A stretch of DNA of 53,747 nt, from NCBI GenBank assembly GCA_019751755.1, contig JAIENA010000313.1:1-53747 (forward strand), in the 5' to 3' direction. Source of the DNA: Burkholderiaceae bacterium. Its GTDB lineage: Bacteria; Pseudomonadota; Gammaproteobacteria; Burkholderiales; Burkholderiaceae_D. Numbering within the stretch: the stretch's first letter is position 1; every line of letters starts with the position of its first letter. A model generated the notes under the pieces. That model had not been told where the DNA came from. It saw only the letters and a program-made list of their open reading frames with translations, and made no database searches. Positions 23,049-33,012 of this stretch are shown here, in pieces. Position numbers and translations under genes: made by a program.

Positions 23049-25145
23049 TCAAGCCGCCATGCCGCTGTGGCGCAGCAGGGCGTCGATCGACGGTTCGCGG
23101 CCACGGAAGGCCGTGAACGACTCCAGTGCCGGACGGGAGCCGCCGACCGCCAGGATCTCTTGCTGGAAGCGCTTGCCGGTTTCCGTGCACAAGACGCCAT
23201 TGCCCAGCGCCGCCGCTTCTTCAAACGCGGCATAGGCGTCGGCCGACAGCACTTCAGCCCATTTATAGCTGTAGTAGCCTGCCGCGTAACCGCCGGCAAA
23301 AATATGGCCGAACGAGTTCTGGAAGCGGTTGAAGGCCGGCGGCGCCACGATGGAAAACTGGCGGCGCACATCATCGATCATGTCCTGCACCGACTGCGTG
23401 CCGGCCGGGTCGAAATCGAAGTGCAGGTGCATATCGAGCAGCGAGAATTCGACCTGGCGCAGCGTCTGCATGCCGGACTGGAAATTCTTCGCCGCCAGCA
23501 TCTTGTCGTACAGGGCCCGTGGCAGCGGTTCGCCGCTGTCCACGTGGGCCGTCATGTGCGACAGCACCTCCCATTCCCAGCAGAAGTTTTCCATGAATTG
23601 CGACGGCAATTCCACCGCGTCCCACTCGACGCCGGCAATCCCGGACACGCCGATTTCATCGACTTGCGTCAGCATGTGGTGCAAGCCGTGGCCGAATTCG
23701 TGGAACAGGGTGATGACTTCATCGTGCGTAAACAGCGATGGCTGGCGCTGGCCATCGATGGTGGCTGGTTCCGTGAAGTTGCAGGTGAGGTAAGCCACCG
23801 GGGTTTGCACCTGGCCATCGGCGCCCAGGCGGCGGCCACGGGCGTCATCCATCCACGCGCCGCCGCTCTTGCCGGCGCGGGCATACAGGTCGAGGTAGAA
23901 CTGGCCGATCAATGTGCCATCGCGCTCGATGCGGAAGAAGCGCACATCGGGATGCCAGGTGGGCGCCACGTCCGGTGCGATGGTGACGCCAAACAACGAC
24001 TGGATCAGGCGGAACAAACCATCGACGACTTTGTGTTCCGGGAAATACTGTTTGACTTCTTGCGCGGAAAACGCATAGCGGCGTTCCTGCAGTTTTTCCG
24101 ACGCGTACGGCAAGTCCCAGGCCTGCAACTCGGCCAGGCCCAGTTCATCGTTGGCAAAGGCGCGCAATTCGGCATAGTCTTTTTCCGCGTAAGGGCGGGC
24201 CCGCTGCGCCAGGTCTTCCAGGAAGCTAATCACGTGCGCCGGCGATTGCGCCATCTTCGGCACCAGCGACACTTCGGCGAAATTCTTGTAGCCCAGCAGC
24301 GTGGCTTCTTCGGCGCGCAGCTTCAGCAGCGTCACGATGTTGCCGGTGTTGTCCCAGTTGTCACGCTGACTGAACATGGCGCCTTGTTCCGAGGCCTTGG
24401 TGGCGTTGGCGCGGTAGATGGTTTCACGCAGCGCGCGGTTGTCCGCGAATTGCAGGATCGGGTAATACGACGGGAAGTGCAGCGAGAACATCCAGCCTTG
24501 TTTGCCTTCTTTTTCGGCCAGCGCGCGGGCGGCGTGCCTGGCGTCGTCCGGCAGTCCGGCCAGGTCGGCTTCGTCTTCCACCGTCAATTTATAGTCATTG
24601 GTGGCGTCGAGCACGTTTTCGGAGAAGCGCGTCGATACGCTGGCTTGCTCTTCCTGGATGTCGGCAAAGCGTGTTTTCTGGTGGTCCGGCAGTTCGGCGC
24701 CGCCCATGCGGAAGTCGCGCACCGCATTGTCGATGATGCGCTGGCGGGCCGGCGCCAGGCTGGCAAAGGCGCTGCTGTCGCGCAGCGCCTTGTACTTGCC
24801 GAACAGCGCTTCATTCTGGGCCAGTGCGGTCCAGAATTCGGTCACCTTCGGCTGGTTGTCGTTGTACGTCGCGCGCAGTTCCGGCGTATCGACGACATTG
24901 TTCAAATGACTGACGATGCTCCACGCGCGGCCCAGCAATTCGGTGGCGCTTTCCAGCGGCGCCACGAAGTTGTCCCACGTAACCGCGCCGTCACCACCTT
25001 CGGTTGGCGCTTCCAGCTGCGCCACCACGGCGCTGCTGTGTGCGATCAGGTGATCGATGGCGGGGGTGACATGCTCCGGCTTGATCAGGTCAAAGCGGGC
25101 CAGTCCGGAAAAGTCCAGCAGCGGGTTGTTGGTGGTGTCAGTCAT
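23049..25145 (-). CDS. prlC: Oligopeptidase A, M3 family zinc metallopeptidase
   Basis: The 698-residue protein is full length for OpdA/PrlC. It has the M3 zinc motif HEFGHGLHHMLTQ (about residues 480-490), the downstream GVSGIAGVEWDAVELPSQFMENFCWE segment and the C-terminal GGYAAGYYSYKWAEVLSADAYAAFEE. It cleaves short peptides, including signal-peptide remnants, in the cytoplasm. Its C-terminal 25 residues are the parent of the tandem repeat that follows. It is downstream of folD by 64 bp and probably shares its transcript. Confidence 0.96.
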   Translation of the reverse strand: MTDTTNNPLLDFSGLARFDLIKPEHVTPAIDHLIAHSSAVVAQLEAPTEGGDGAVTWDNFVAPLESATELLGRAWSIVSHLNNVVDTPELRATYNDNQPKVTEFWTALAQNEALFGKYKALRDSSAFASLAPARQRIIDNAVRDFRMGGAELPDHQKTRFADIQEEQASVSTRFSENVLDATNDYKLTVEDEADLAGLPDDARHAARALAEKEGKQGWMFSLHFPSYYPILQFADNRALRETIYRANATKASEQGAMFSQRDNWDNTGNIVTLLKLRAEEATLLGYKNFAEVSLVPKMAQSPAHVISFLEDLAQRARPYAEKDYAELRAFANDELGLAELQAWDLPYASEKLQERRYAFSAQEVKQYFPEHKVVDGLFRLIQSLFGVTIAPDVAPTWHPDVRFFRIERDGTLIGQFYLDLYARAGKSGGAWMDDARGRRLGADGQVQTPVAYLTCNFTEPATIDGQRQPSLFTHDEVITLFHEFGHGLHHMLTQVDEIGVSGIAGVEWDAVELPSQFMENFCWEWEVLSHMTAHVDSGEPLPRALYDKMLAAKNFQSGMQTLRQVEFSLLDMHLHFDFDPAGTQSVQDMIDDVRRQFSIVAPPAFNRFQNSFGHIFAGGYAAGYYSYKWAEVLSADAYAAFEEAAALGNGVLCTETGKRFQQEILAVGGSRPALESFTAFRGREPSIDALLRHSGMAA

Positions 25146-25209
25146 GGTCTCTTTATCAAATGAATGGGGGCCGGGCCGGCGGGCCGGGCAACCCCATCGG
25201 CAACAATAA

Positions 25210-26055
25210 TTACTTACGCTCGGCCGACTCGATGGTGTTCATCAACAGCATCGTGATCGTCATCGGGCCCACGCCGCCGGGTACCGGCGTGATGTGCGAG
25301 GCCACGTCCTTGATGCCGTTGAAGTCGACGTCGCCGCACAGCTTGCCGTTGTCGTCGCGGTTCATGCCGACGTCGATCACGATCGCGCCAGGCTTCACCA
25401 TGTCGGCGGTGAGCGTGTTGCGGCGGCCAACCGCGGCCACCACCACGTCGGCCTGGCGGGTATACAGGCCCAGGTCCGGCGTCGCGCTATGGCAGATGGT
25501 GACGGTGGCGTTGGCTTGCAAGAGCAGCAGCGCCATTGGTTTGCCGACCGTGTTGCTGCGGCCGATCACCACCGCGTGCTTGCCGCGCAGGTCGGTGCCG
25601 GTCGATTCAATCAATTTCATGCAGCCGTAAGGGGTGCAGGCGCGGAAGCCGTCCAGGCCGGTCATCATTTCACCGGCCGACAGCACGGAATAGCCGTCCA
25701 CGTCTTTCGAGGTGGCAATCGCTTCAATGACTTTGTGCGGGTTGATGTGCTTGGGCAGCGGCATTTGCACCAGGATGCCGTGGATCGCCGGGTCGTTGTT
25801 CAGCGCGGTGATGCGGTCCAGCAACGCTTGCTCGGTCAGGTCGGCCTCGTATTTCTCCAGCACGGAATGAATGCCGACGTCGCCGCACGCTTTGACTTTA
25901 TTGCGGACGTAGACCTGGCTGGCCGGGTCTTCGCCGACCAGGATCACCGCCAGGCCGGGCTGTTTGCCTTGGGCGGTCAGGGTGGCGGCGCGGGTGGCGA
26001 TTTCCGCGCGCAGTTTCTGGGAGAGGGCGATACCGTCGATCAGTTGAGCAGACAT
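25210..26055 (-). CDS. folD: Bifunctional methylenetetrahydrofolate dehydrogenase/cyclohydrolase FolD
   Basis: The 281-residue protein is normal length. It has the FolD signatures [23 protein letters not shown], with the catalytic Lys, and [16 protein letters not shown] near the C-terminus. The Rossmann segment contains [18 protein letters not shown]. It interconverts 5,10-methylene-, methenyl- and 10-formyl-tetrahydrofolate with NADP for purine and formyl-Met supply. It is divergent from the pyruvate dehydrogenase operon. Confidence 0.97.
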   Translation of the reverse strand: MSAQLIDGIALSQKLRAEIATRAATLTAQGKQPGLAVILVGEDPASQVYVRNKVKACGDVGIHSVLEKYEADLTEQALLDRITALNNDPAIHGILVQMPLPKHINPHKVIEAIATSKDVDGYSVLSAGEMMTGLDGFRACTPYGCMKLIESTGTDLRGKHAVVIGRSNTVGKPMALLLLQANATVTICHSATPDLGLYTRQADVVVAAVGRRNTLTADMVKPGAIVIDVGMNRDDNGKLCGDVDFNGIKDVASHITPVPGGVGPMTITMLLMNTIESAERK

Positions 26056-26235
26056 GATGGCTTTTAGGGGAGGGTGGGAAGAAAGACGCCATTATAAATC
26101 GGGACACCCCTTGCGGAAAAATGAGCGGCTGATTTCAGCTTTTAGAGTTGAAATCGCGCCAGTTACGCCGCAGAGTGCAAACTGAAGAGATTGAAAAGTT
26201 CTTAATTTTCATAATATGAAATGCATTATCGTAAT

Positions 26236-26264
26236 TTGAAAAATGCAGAAAACGCTGTTAGAAT
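26236..26264 (+). promoter_or_regulatory. aceE-aceF-lpdA promoter
   Basis: TTGAAA (26236-26241) and TAGAAT (26259-26264) are 17 bp apart. The inverted repeat TTTCAT-AAT-ATGAAA at 26207-26221 lies just upstream of the -35 and is a candidate activator or repressor site; its regulator is unknown. The predicted start near 26271 leaves a leader of about 110 bases. Confidence 0.75.
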
Positions 26265-26330
26265 CCTTTCACTAATTCAGTAATACCAGAAGTCCGGGTT
26301 TGGCAGTCTTAGTAAATTAACACGCAGCAC

Positions 26331-26376
26331 CGCCCTCGCGATCGGTGAATCGGGTGGGCGTCTCACACTAGGAGAC
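26331..26376 (+). promoter_or_regulatory. Leader hairpins before aceE, one covering the ribosome binding site
   Basis: CGCCC (26331-26335) pairs with GGGCG (26356-26360), with inner CGAT/ATCG pairing. Next, GTCTC (26360-26364) can pair with GAGAC (26372-26376), which includes most of the AGGAG Shine-Dalgarno of aceE. The second hairpin could limit translation. The two share base 26360, so they may compete. Function is inference. Confidence 0.45.
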
Positions 26377-26383
26377 TAAATAA

Positions 26384-29080
26384 ATGGCAGCTCAACTCGA
26401 CCAGGTCACGGCACTAACCGCCCTCGATCCTGACGCGCAGGAAACCAAAGAATGGCTGGATGCGCTGGAAGCGGTCCTGCAAACCGAAGGTTCGGATCGT
26501 GCCCACTACCTGCTGGAGCGCCTGATCGACCTGGCCCGCCGCAATGGCGCGGACATCCCATTCTCCGCCAACACCGCCTACATCAACACCATCCCTGCTG
26601 ACATCGAAGCGCACTGCCCGGGTAACCTGGAGTACGAAGAGAAGCTGCGTTCGTGGATGCGCTGGAATGCGATGGCGATGGTGGTGAAAGCCAACCGCGT
26701 GGACGGCGACCTGGGCGGCCATTTATCTTCGTTTGCTTCGCTGGCCAACATGCTGGGCATTGGCTTTAACCACTTCTGGAAAGCCCCGTCGGAAAACCAC
26801 GGCGGCGACCTGCTGTATATCCAAGGTCACTCCTCGCCGGGCATCTATGCGCGCGCCTTCCTGGAAGGCCGCCTGTCCGAAGACCAGCTGCTGAACTTCC
26901 GCCAGGAAGTGGACGGCAAAGGCCTGTCGTCGTACCCGCACCCGAAACTGATGCCGGACTTCTGGCAATTCCCAACCGTGTCGATGGGCCTGGGCCCACT
27001 GATGGCGATCTATCAGGCGCGTTTCCTGAAGTACCTGCACGCACGCGGTATTGCCGATACCACCGGCCGTAAAGTATGGGCCTTCTGCGGCGATGGCGAG
27101 ATGGACGAGCCGGAATCGATGGGCGCGATCGGCATGGCCGCGCGTGAATCGCTGGACAACCTGGTCATCGTGGTCAACTGTAACCTGCAGCGCCTGGACG
27201 GTCCGGTGCGCGGTAACGGCAAGATCATCCAGGAACTGGAAGCGGACTTCCGCGGCGCCGGCTGGAACGTGATCAAAGTGATCTGGGGCCCGGGCTGGGA
27301 TGCGCTGCTGAAGAAAGACAAAGACGGCATCCTGCAAAAAGTCATGATGGAAACCGTCGACGGCGAATACCAGAACTACAAGGCCAAGGATGGCGCCTAC
27401 GTGCGCAAGCACTTCTTCGGCAAGCATCCAAAGCTGCTGGAAATGGTCGCCAACCTGACCGACGACGACATCTGGCGCCTGACCCGTGGTGGTCACGACC
27501 CACACAAGATCTACGCCGCCTTCAAACTGGCCAACGAGTCCAAAGGCCAGCCAACCGTGTTGCTGGTCAAGACCGTCAAGGGCTTCGGCATGGGCAAATC
27601 GGGCGAAGCGCGCAACACCGCGCACCAGACCAAGAAACTGGACGATGAAGCCATCCGCGAAATGCGCGACCGCTTCAGCATTCCAATCCCGGACGACCAA
27701 CTGGCTGAGATTCCGTTCTACAAGCCAGCCGACGACGCACCGGAAATCAAGTACCTGCACGAGCGCCGCAAAGCGCTGGGCGGCTACCTGCCGGCACGCC
27801 GCGTGAAAGCCGATGAAACCCTGGTGGTGCCACCGCTGGACGCGTTCAAGGGCGTGCTGGAGCCAACCGCTGAAGGCCGTGAAATCTCGACCACGCAAGC
27901 CTATGTGCGCATCATCACCACGCTGCTGCGCGACCAGTCGCTGGGTCAGCGCCTGGTGCCGATCATGGTCGACGAATCGCGTACCTTCGGCATGGAAGGC
28001 CTGTTCCGCCAGATCGGTATCTTCAACCAGCAAGGTCAGTTGTACGAGCCGGTCGATAAAGACCAGGTGATGTACTACCGCGAAGACAAAGCCGGCCAGA
28101 TCCTGCAAGAAGGCATCAACGAGGCGGGCGGCATGAGCTCGTGGATCGCTGCGGCAACGTCGTACTCGACCAACAACCGCGTGATGATTCCATTCTTCAC
28201 GTACTACTCGATGTTCGGCCTGCAGCGCGTTGGCGACCTGGCATGGGCTGCCGGCGACATGCGCGCCCGTGGCTTCCTGATGGCGGGCACCGCCGGCCGC
28301 ACCACGCTGAACGGCGAAGGTCTGCAGCACGAAGATGGCCACAGCCACCTGATCGCCGCGACCATCCCGAACTGCGTACCGTACGACCCGACCTTCGGCC
28401 ATGAACTGGCAGTGATCATCCATGACGGCCTGCGTCGCATGGTGACCAACCAGGAAGATGTGTACTACTACATCACCATCATGAACGAGAACTATGCCCA
28501 CCCAGGCCTGAAAGCCGGCCAGGAAGAAGGCATCCTGAAGGGTATGTACCTGCTGCAAGAGGGCGACAAGGACGCCGCCCAGCGCGTACAACTGGTTGGT
28601 TCGGGCACCATCCTGCGTGAATCGATCTTCGCCGCCGAACTGCTGAAGAACGACTGGAACATCGCGGCCGACGTCTGGTCCGCACCATCGCTGACCCTGG
28701 TGGCGCGCGAAGGTCAGGATTGCGAACGCTGGAACCTGGTGAATCCGTCCAAAGAGCAGCGCGTACCGTACGTGACGAACCTGCTGAAGGACAGCACCGG
28801 TCCGATCGTGGCCACCACCGACTACATGAAAGCGTTCGCCGAACAGATCCGTGCGTTCATCCCGAAAGACCGCACCTACAAAGTGCTGGGTACCGATGGT
28901 TATGGTCGTTCCGACAGCCGCGCGAAACTGCGCGAGTTCTTCGAAGTGAATCGTTACTATATCGTGGTGGCGGCGCTCAAAGCGCTGGCTGACGAAGGCA
29001 AGGTAGCTGTTGCCATCGTCGAGCAGGCGATTGCCAAATACGGCATCGACGCCAACAAACCGAATCCGGTCACCCAATGA
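26384..29080 (+). CDS. aceE: Pyruvate dehydrogenase E1 component, homodimeric type
   Basis: The 898-residue protein is the single-chain E1 typical of proteobacteria. It contains the thiamine diphosphate motif GDGEMDEPESMGAIGMAARE-NLVIVVNCNLQ, the catalytic His regions (GHSSPGIYARAFLEGRL, QHEDGHSHL) and the C-terminal VLGTDGYGRSDSRAKLREFFEVNRYYIV. It decarboxylates pyruvate and acetylates the E2 lipoyl groups. AGGAG precedes the ATG by 8 bp. It is the first gene of aceE-aceF-lpdA; the stop is 20 bp before aceF. Confidence 0.98.
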   Translation: MAAQLDQVTALTALDPDAQETKEWLDALEAVLQTEGSDRAHYLLERLIDLARRNGADIPFSANTAYINTIPADIEAHCPGNLEYEEKLRSWMRWNAMAMVVKANRVDGDLGGHLSSFASLANMLGIGFNHFWKAPSENHGGDLLYIQGHSSPGIYARAFLEGRLSEDQLLNFRQEVDGKGLSSYPHPKLMPDFWQFPTVSMGLGPLMAIYQARFLKYLHARGIADTTGRKVWAFCGDGEMDEPESMGAIGMAARESLDNLVIVVNCNLQRLDGPVRGNGKIIQELEADFRGAGWNVIKVIWGPGWDALLKKDKDGILQKVMMETVDGEYQNYKAKDGAYVRKHFFGKHPKLLEMVANLTDDDIWRLTRGGHDPHKIYAAFKLANESKGQPTVLLVKTVKGFGMGKSGEARNTAHQTKKLDDEAIREMRDRFSIPIPDDQLAEIPFYKPADDAPEIKYLHERRKALGGYLPARRVKADETLVVPPLDAFKGVLEPTAEGREISTTQAYVRIITTLLRDQSLGQRLVPIMVDESRTFGMEGLFRQIGIFNQQGQLYEPVDKDQVMYYREDKAGQILQEGINEAGGMSSWIAAATSYSTNNRVMIPFFTYYSMFGLQRVGDLAWAAGDMRARGFLMAGTAGRTTLNGEGLQHEDGHSHLIAATIPNCVPYDPTFGHELAVIIHDGLRRMVTNQEDVYYYITIMNENYAHPGLKAGQEEGILKGMYLLQEGDKDAAQRVQLVGSGTILRESIFAAELLKNDWNIAADVWSAPSLTLVAREGQDCERWNLVNPSKEQRVPYVTNLLKDSTGPIVATTDYMKAFAEQIRAFIPKDRTYKVLGTDGYGRSDSRAKLREFFEVNRYYIVVAALKALADEGKVAVAIVEQAIAKYGIDANKPNPVTQ

Positions 29081-29100
29081 GAGAATACGGAGCGAACGCT

Positions 29101-30774
29101 ATGAGCATTGTGGAAGTTAAGACGCCGGACATCGGTGACTTCAAGGAAGTCGAAGTCATCGAATTGCTGGTCAAGGTTGGCGACACCATCAAGGTTGATC
29201 AGTCGCTGGCGACCGTGGAATCGGATAAGGCGTCGATGGAAATCCCGTCGAGCCACGCCGGCGTGGTCAAGGAAATCAAGATCAAGATCGGTGACAAAGT
29301 CTCCGAAGGTTCGCTGCTGTTGCTGGTGGAAGATGTGAATGCCGGCGCCGCGCCGGTGGCCGCACCCGCCGCCGCCGCGGTAGCCGAGGCGCCTGCCGCC
29401 CCGGCGCCAGTTGCCGCCGCCCCGGCGGCACCGGCCGCAGCCCCGGCTGCCGCCGGCCCGGTCGACGTCAAGGTTCCGGACATCGGCGACTTCAAGGAAG
29501 TCGAAGTCATCGAACTGCTGGTCAAAGTGGGCGACACCGTCAAGGTCGAGCAATCGCTGATCACGGTGGAGTCGGACAAGGCGTCGATGGAAATCCCGTC
29601 GAGCCACGCCGGTGTGGTCAAGGAAATCAAGGTCAAGGTTGGCGACAAGGTGGCCGAAGGTTCGCTGGTGCTGGTGGTTGAAGCCGCCGGCGCTGCCGCC
29701 GCCCCGGCCGCCGCTGCCGCTGTCGCGCCTGCAGCCGCCGCTCCGGTTGCCGCAGCACCTGCTGCTGCCGCAGCCGCTCCGGCTGCTGCTGCACCGGTTG
29801 CATCGCAAGGCTCGGTACAAACCAGTAAATTGGCGCATGCCTCGCCATCGATCCGCAAGTTCGCCCGCGAACTGGGTGTCGATCTGGGTAAAGTCGGCGG
29901 TACTGGTCCGAAGGGCCGTATCACGCAGGCCGACGTGCAGGCGTTCGTCAAGGGCGTGCTGTCGGCGCCTGCCGCCGCGCCGGTGGCTGCCGGTGGCGCC
30001 GTGGGTAACGGTGTCGGTGGTGGCGGCAACTTCAGCGTGCTGCCATGGCCGTCGCTGGACTTCAGTAAGTTCGGCGAAACCGAACTGCTGCCGCTGGCCC
30101 GCATCAAGAAAATTTCCGGCCCGAACCTGCACCGCAACTGGGTACAGATCCCGCACGTGACGACCTTCGACAAGGCCGACGTGACGGACCTGGAACAGTT
30201 CCGTGTGGACTCGAATGCCGCCAACGCGAAGAACAAGGACGCCGCCAAGCTGACCATGCTGGCCTTCGTCATCAAGGCTTCCGTGGCCGCGCTGAAGAAG
30301 TTCCCTGTCGTAAATTCGTCGCTGGATGAAAAAGGTGAAAACCTGATCATCAAGAAGTACTTCAACGTTGGTTTCGCCGCCGATACGCCGAATGGCCTGG
30401 TGGTGCCGGTGGTGAAGAACGCCGACCAGAAGTCGGTGTCGCAGATCGCGCGCGAAATGGGCGAGCTGTCGTTGCAAGCGCGTGAAGGCAAGCTGAAACC
30501 GGCCGACATGCAGGGCGCAACGTTTACGATTTCGTCGCTGGGCGGCATTGGCGGCACGGCGTTCACGCCGATCGTCAACGCGCCGGAAGTGGCGATCCTG
30601 GGTCTGTCGAAGTCCACCATCGAGCCGGTGTGGGATGGTAAGCAATTCCAGCCGCGCCTGATGCTGCCGCTGTCGCTGTCGTTCGATCACCGCGTGATCG
30701 ACGGCGCCCTGGGTGCACGCTTCAACGCCTATCTGGCTGAAGTGCTGGCCGACCTGCGCAAGATCTTGCTGTAA
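29101..30774 (+). CDS. aceF: Dihydrolipoamide acetyltransferase, E2 of pyruvate dehydrogenase
   Basis: The ATG at 29101 begins [21 protein letters not shown]. The 557-residue protein has two lipoyl domains, each with the lipoylated Lys in [15 protein letters not shown] (about residues 40 and 160). Ala/Pro-rich swinging linkers separate them, followed by an E1/E3-binding domain ([28 protein letters not shown]) and the acetyltransferase domain with the active-site HRVIDGA near residue 529. It forms the core of the complex and passes acetyl to CoA. A Shine-Dalgarno-like GGAG lies just upstream. Confidence 0.98.
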   Translation: MSIVEVKTPDIGDFKEVEVIELLVKVGDTIKVDQSLATVESDKASMEIPSSHAGVVKEIKIKIGDKVSEGSLLLLVEDVNAGAAPVAAPAAAAVAEAPAAPAPVAAAPAAPAAAPAAAGPVDVKVPDIGDFKEVEVIELLVKVGDTVKVEQSLITVESDKASMEIPSSHAGVVKEIKVKVGDKVAEGSLVLVVEAAGAAAAPAAAAAVAPAAAAPVAAAPAAAAAAPAAAAPVASQGSVQTSKLAHASPSIRKFARELGVDLGKVGGTGPKGRITQADVQAFVKGVLSAPAAAPVAAGGAVGNGVGGGGNFSVLPWPSLDFSKFGETELLPLARIKKISGPNLHRNWVQIPHVTTFDKADVTDLEQFRVDSNAANAKNKDAAKLTMLAFVIKASVAALKKFPVVNSSLDEKGENLIIKKYFNVGFAADTPNGLVVPVVKNADQKSVSQIAREMGELSLQAREGKLKPADMQGATFTISSLGGIGGTAFTPIVNAPEVAILGLSKSTIEPVWDGKQFQPRLMLPLSLSFDHRVIDGALGARFNAYLAEVLADLRKILL

Positions 30775-30784
30775 GGAGCCCGGG

Positions 30785-32560
30785 ATGACCGAAGTTAAAG
30801 TACCGAATATCGGCGACTTCAAGGAAGTCGAGATCATCGAAGTGATGGTCAAGGTGGGTGACACCATCAAGGTCGATCAGTCGCTGGTGACCGTCGAATC
30901 CGACAAGGCGTCGATGGAAATTCCATCGAGCCACGCCGGCGTGGTCAAGGAGTTGAAGGTCAAGGTGGGCGACAAGGTGGGCGAAGGCTCGCTGGTGTTG
31001 CTGATCGAAGAAGGCGCCAGTGCTGGCGCCGCTGCTCCGGCAGCGGCCGCTCCCGCACCGGCGGCTGCGGCTCCGGCCGCAGCGCCTGCCGCTGCACCGG
31101 TGGTGGCGCCGATCGCTGGCGGCTACACCGGCCAGATCGACATCGACTGCGACATGATGGTGCTGGGCGGTGGCCCTGGCGGCTATTCGGCGGCCTTCCG
31201 TGCCGCCGACCTGGGCATGAATACCGTCATCGTTGAGCGCTACCAAACGTTGGGCGGCGTGTGTCTGAACGTGGGCTGCATTCCGTCGAAGGCGCTGTTG
31301 CATGTGGCCTCCGTGATCGACGAAACGGCGCACATGTCCAACACTGGCGTCACGTTCGCCAAGCCGACGATCGACATCGACCAGGTACGCAAGTACAAGG
31401 AAGGTGTGATCAAGAACATGACCGGCGGTCTGGCCGGTATGGCCAAGGCGCGCAAAACGCAGATCGTGGTCGGCGTCGGCCAGTTCCTGAGCGCCAACCA
31501 CATCGAAGTCACCGCAGCCGACGGCAGCAAGAAAGTGGTGCAGTTCAAGCAGGCCATCATCGCCGCCGGTTCGTCGGTCGTGAAACTGCCATTCGTGCCG
31601 GAAGATCCGCGCATCGTCGATTCGACCGGCGCGCTGGAACTGCGCTTCATCCCGAAACGCATGCTGGTGATCGGCGGCGGCATCATCGGCCTGGAAATGG
31701 CGACGGTGTACTCGACCTTCGGCGCGCGCATCGACGTGGTGGAAATGCTGGACGGCCTGATGCAGGGTGCCGACCGCGACGCGGTCAAGGTCTGGCAGAA
31801 GTTCAACGAGAAGCGTTTCGACCGCATCATGACCAAGACCAAGACGGTGGGCGTCGAAGCCCTGCCGGAAGGCATCAAGGTCACGTTTGAGGCGGCCGAA
31901 GCCGGCGTCACCGCGCCGGAACCGCAGCTCTACGACATGGTGCTGGTGGCGGTTGGCCGCAGCCCGAACGGCAAGAAACTCGCCGCCGACAAGGCCGGCG
32001 TGATCGTGACCGATCGCGGCTTCATCAACGTCGACAGCCAGATGCGCACCAACGTGCCAAACATCTTCGCCATCGGCGACCTGGTTGGCCAGCCGATGCT
32101 GGCGCACAAGGCGGTGCATGAAGCGCACGTGGCGGCGGAAGCGGCACACGGCGAGAAAGCCCACTTTGATGCCAAGATCATTCCTTCGGTTGCCTACACG
32201 GATCCGGAAGTGGCATGGGCCGGCATCACCGAGGACGAAGCCAAAGCCAAGGGCATCAAGATCGAAAAGGGTCACTTCCCATGGGCCGCTTCGGGCCGCG
32301 CAGTGGCTAACGGCCGCGCCGAAGGTTTCACCAAGCTGCTGTTCGACGCGGAAACCCACCGCATCATCGGCGGCACCATTGTCGGCACGCATGCGGGCGA
32401 CATGATTGGCGAAATCGCGCTGGCGATCGAGATGGGCGCCGATGGCGTCGATATCGGCAAGACCATCCACCCGCACCCAACCCTGGGTGAATCGATCGGG
32501 ATGGCGGCGGAAGCCTACGAAGGTGTCTGCACCGACTTGCCACCACCGCGCAAGCGTTGA
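30785..32560 (+). CDS. lpdA: Dihydrolipoyl dehydrogenase with N-terminal lipoyl domain, E3 of pyruvate dehydrogenase
   Basis: The ATG at 30785 is 11 bp after aceF and has AAGGAG upstream. The 591-residue protein is longer than a plain E3 because a lipoyl domain ([15 protein letters not shown] again, residues 1-80) and an Ala/Pro linker precede it. The FAD motif ([18 protein letters not shown]), the redox-active disulfide [16 protein letters not shown] (about 158-173) and the C-terminal HPHPTLGES with the catalytic His follow. It reoxidises dihydrolipoamide with NAD. The lipoyl fusion is known in several betaproteobacteria and Neisseria. Confidence 0.97.
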   Translation: MTEVKVPNIGDFKEVEIIEVMVKVGDTIKVDQSLVTVESDKASMEIPSSHAGVVKELKVKVGDKVGEGSLVLLIEEGASAGAAAPAAAAPAPAAAAPAAAPAAAPVVAPIAGGYTGQIDIDCDMMVLGGGPGGYSAAFRAADLGMNTVIVERYQTLGGVCLNVGCIPSKALLHVASVIDETAHMSNTGVTFAKPTIDIDQVRKYKEGVIKNMTGGLAGMAKARKTQIVVGVGQFLSANHIEVTAADGSKKVVQFKQAIIAAGSSVVKLPFVPEDPRIVDSTGALELRFIPKRMLVIGGGIIGLEMATVYSTFGARIDVVEMLDGLMQGADRDAVKVWQKFNEKRFDRIMTKTKTVGVEALPEGIKVTFEAAEAGVTAPEPQLYDMVLVAVGRSPNGKKLAADKAGVIVTDRGFINVDSQMRTNVPNIFAIGDLVGQPMLAHKAVHEAHVAAEAAHGEKAHFDAKIIPSVAYTDPEVAWAGITEDEAKAKGIKIEKGHFPWAASGRAVANGRAEGFTKLLFDAETHRIIGGTIVGTHAGDMIGEIALAIEMGADGVDIGKTIHPHPTLGESIGMAAEAYEGVCTDLPPPRKR

Positions 32561-32570
32561 TGTGCAAATA

Positions 32571-32602
32571 AAAAATGCCCGGCTTGTCCGGGCATTTTTT
32601 TT
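32571..32602 (+). terminator. Rho-independent terminator of the pyruvate dehydrogenase operon
   Basis: ATGCCCGG and CCGGGCAT flank a five-base loop and are followed by a run of T. The A-tract on the left makes it likely to serve the convergent DUF3144 gene as well. Confidence 0.9.
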
Positions 32603-32632
32603 GATCGGTTACCGCCGCTTAATTAGCGTCGC

Positions 32633-32926
32633 TTAATTACCGCTGCGGTATTTGTCGAAGTTGGCTTCGAAATCCTTGAAGTTATCAGCCAGCATTTTTT
32701 CATGCTGCTCGAGGTAGTACTTGCGCGCAGGTTCGGACTGCGCCGTGAATTCTTCGACGTTGCGGGTGGCCATGGCCAGCATGTAGGCGTTGAAGCGGGT
32801 CGCCGCAAACATCAGTGCGGGGCCGATGACGTTGCGGTCCATGTTTTGGGCCTTGTCGTTCGCAGTGGTGATGAAGGTATCAACCAGCTGCATGAACTGT
32901 TCGTCGGTGCTAGGAGTAGTGCTCAT
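32633..32926 (-). CDS. DUF3144 family protein
   Basis: The ATG at 32926 gives 97 residues; a longer in-frame opening on the same strand runs through unrelated sequence. The protein is helical, with FMQLVDTFITTANDKAQNMDRNVIGPALMFAATRFNAYMLA minus overlap and a C-terminal LADNFKDFEANFDKY, which matches the DUF3144 pattern. It is a small cytoplasmic protein of unknown function. It is convergent with the PDH operon and downstream of the sigma factor gene, with 87 bp between them. Confidence 0.8.
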   Translation of the reverse strand: MSTTPSTDEQFMQLVDTFITTANDKAQNMDRNVIGPALMFAATRFNAYMLAMATRNVEEFTAQSEPARKYYLEQHEKMLADNFKDFEANFDKYRSGN

Positions 32927-33012
32927 ATTTAAAACGCCTTGGGTTGGTGAGAGTCGCATCCTGCCATGAATCGCTGGATGTAACAACTTGGGTGTTGTTT
33001 TATGCAATCGGC

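Larger units (their letters stand above)
22889..23120 (-). repeat. 80-bp tandem repeat derived from the 3' end of oligopeptidase A
   Basis: The segment containing GCCGCCATG(C/T)CGCTGTGGCGCAGC recurs with an exact 80-bp period (anchors 22893, 22973, 23053). The rightmost copy is the end of the prlC coding sequence; the other two follow its stop codon. Each full unit on the minus strand holds a 25-codon open frame with its own ATG and stop, joined by TGA-GC-ATG. The copies differ by several substitutions, so the duplication is not brand new. Confidence 0.85.
26056..26383. other. Divergent intergenic region between folD and aceE
   Basis: This 328-bp stretch has no credible gene. It is clearly more AT-rich than its surroundings from about 26195 to 26325. 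It holds a perfect inverted repeat TTTCAT-AAT-ATGAAA (26207-26221), the aceE promoter, a leader of about 110 bases and two leader hairpins, all listed separately. The folD side has no promoter I can name with confidence. Confidence 0.7.

Noticed and set aside
22893..23108. The 80-bp repeats as a CRISPR or attachment site
   Set aside because: The copies are contiguous, with no spacers, and clearly derive from the prlC coding end. No integrase or cas gene is near.
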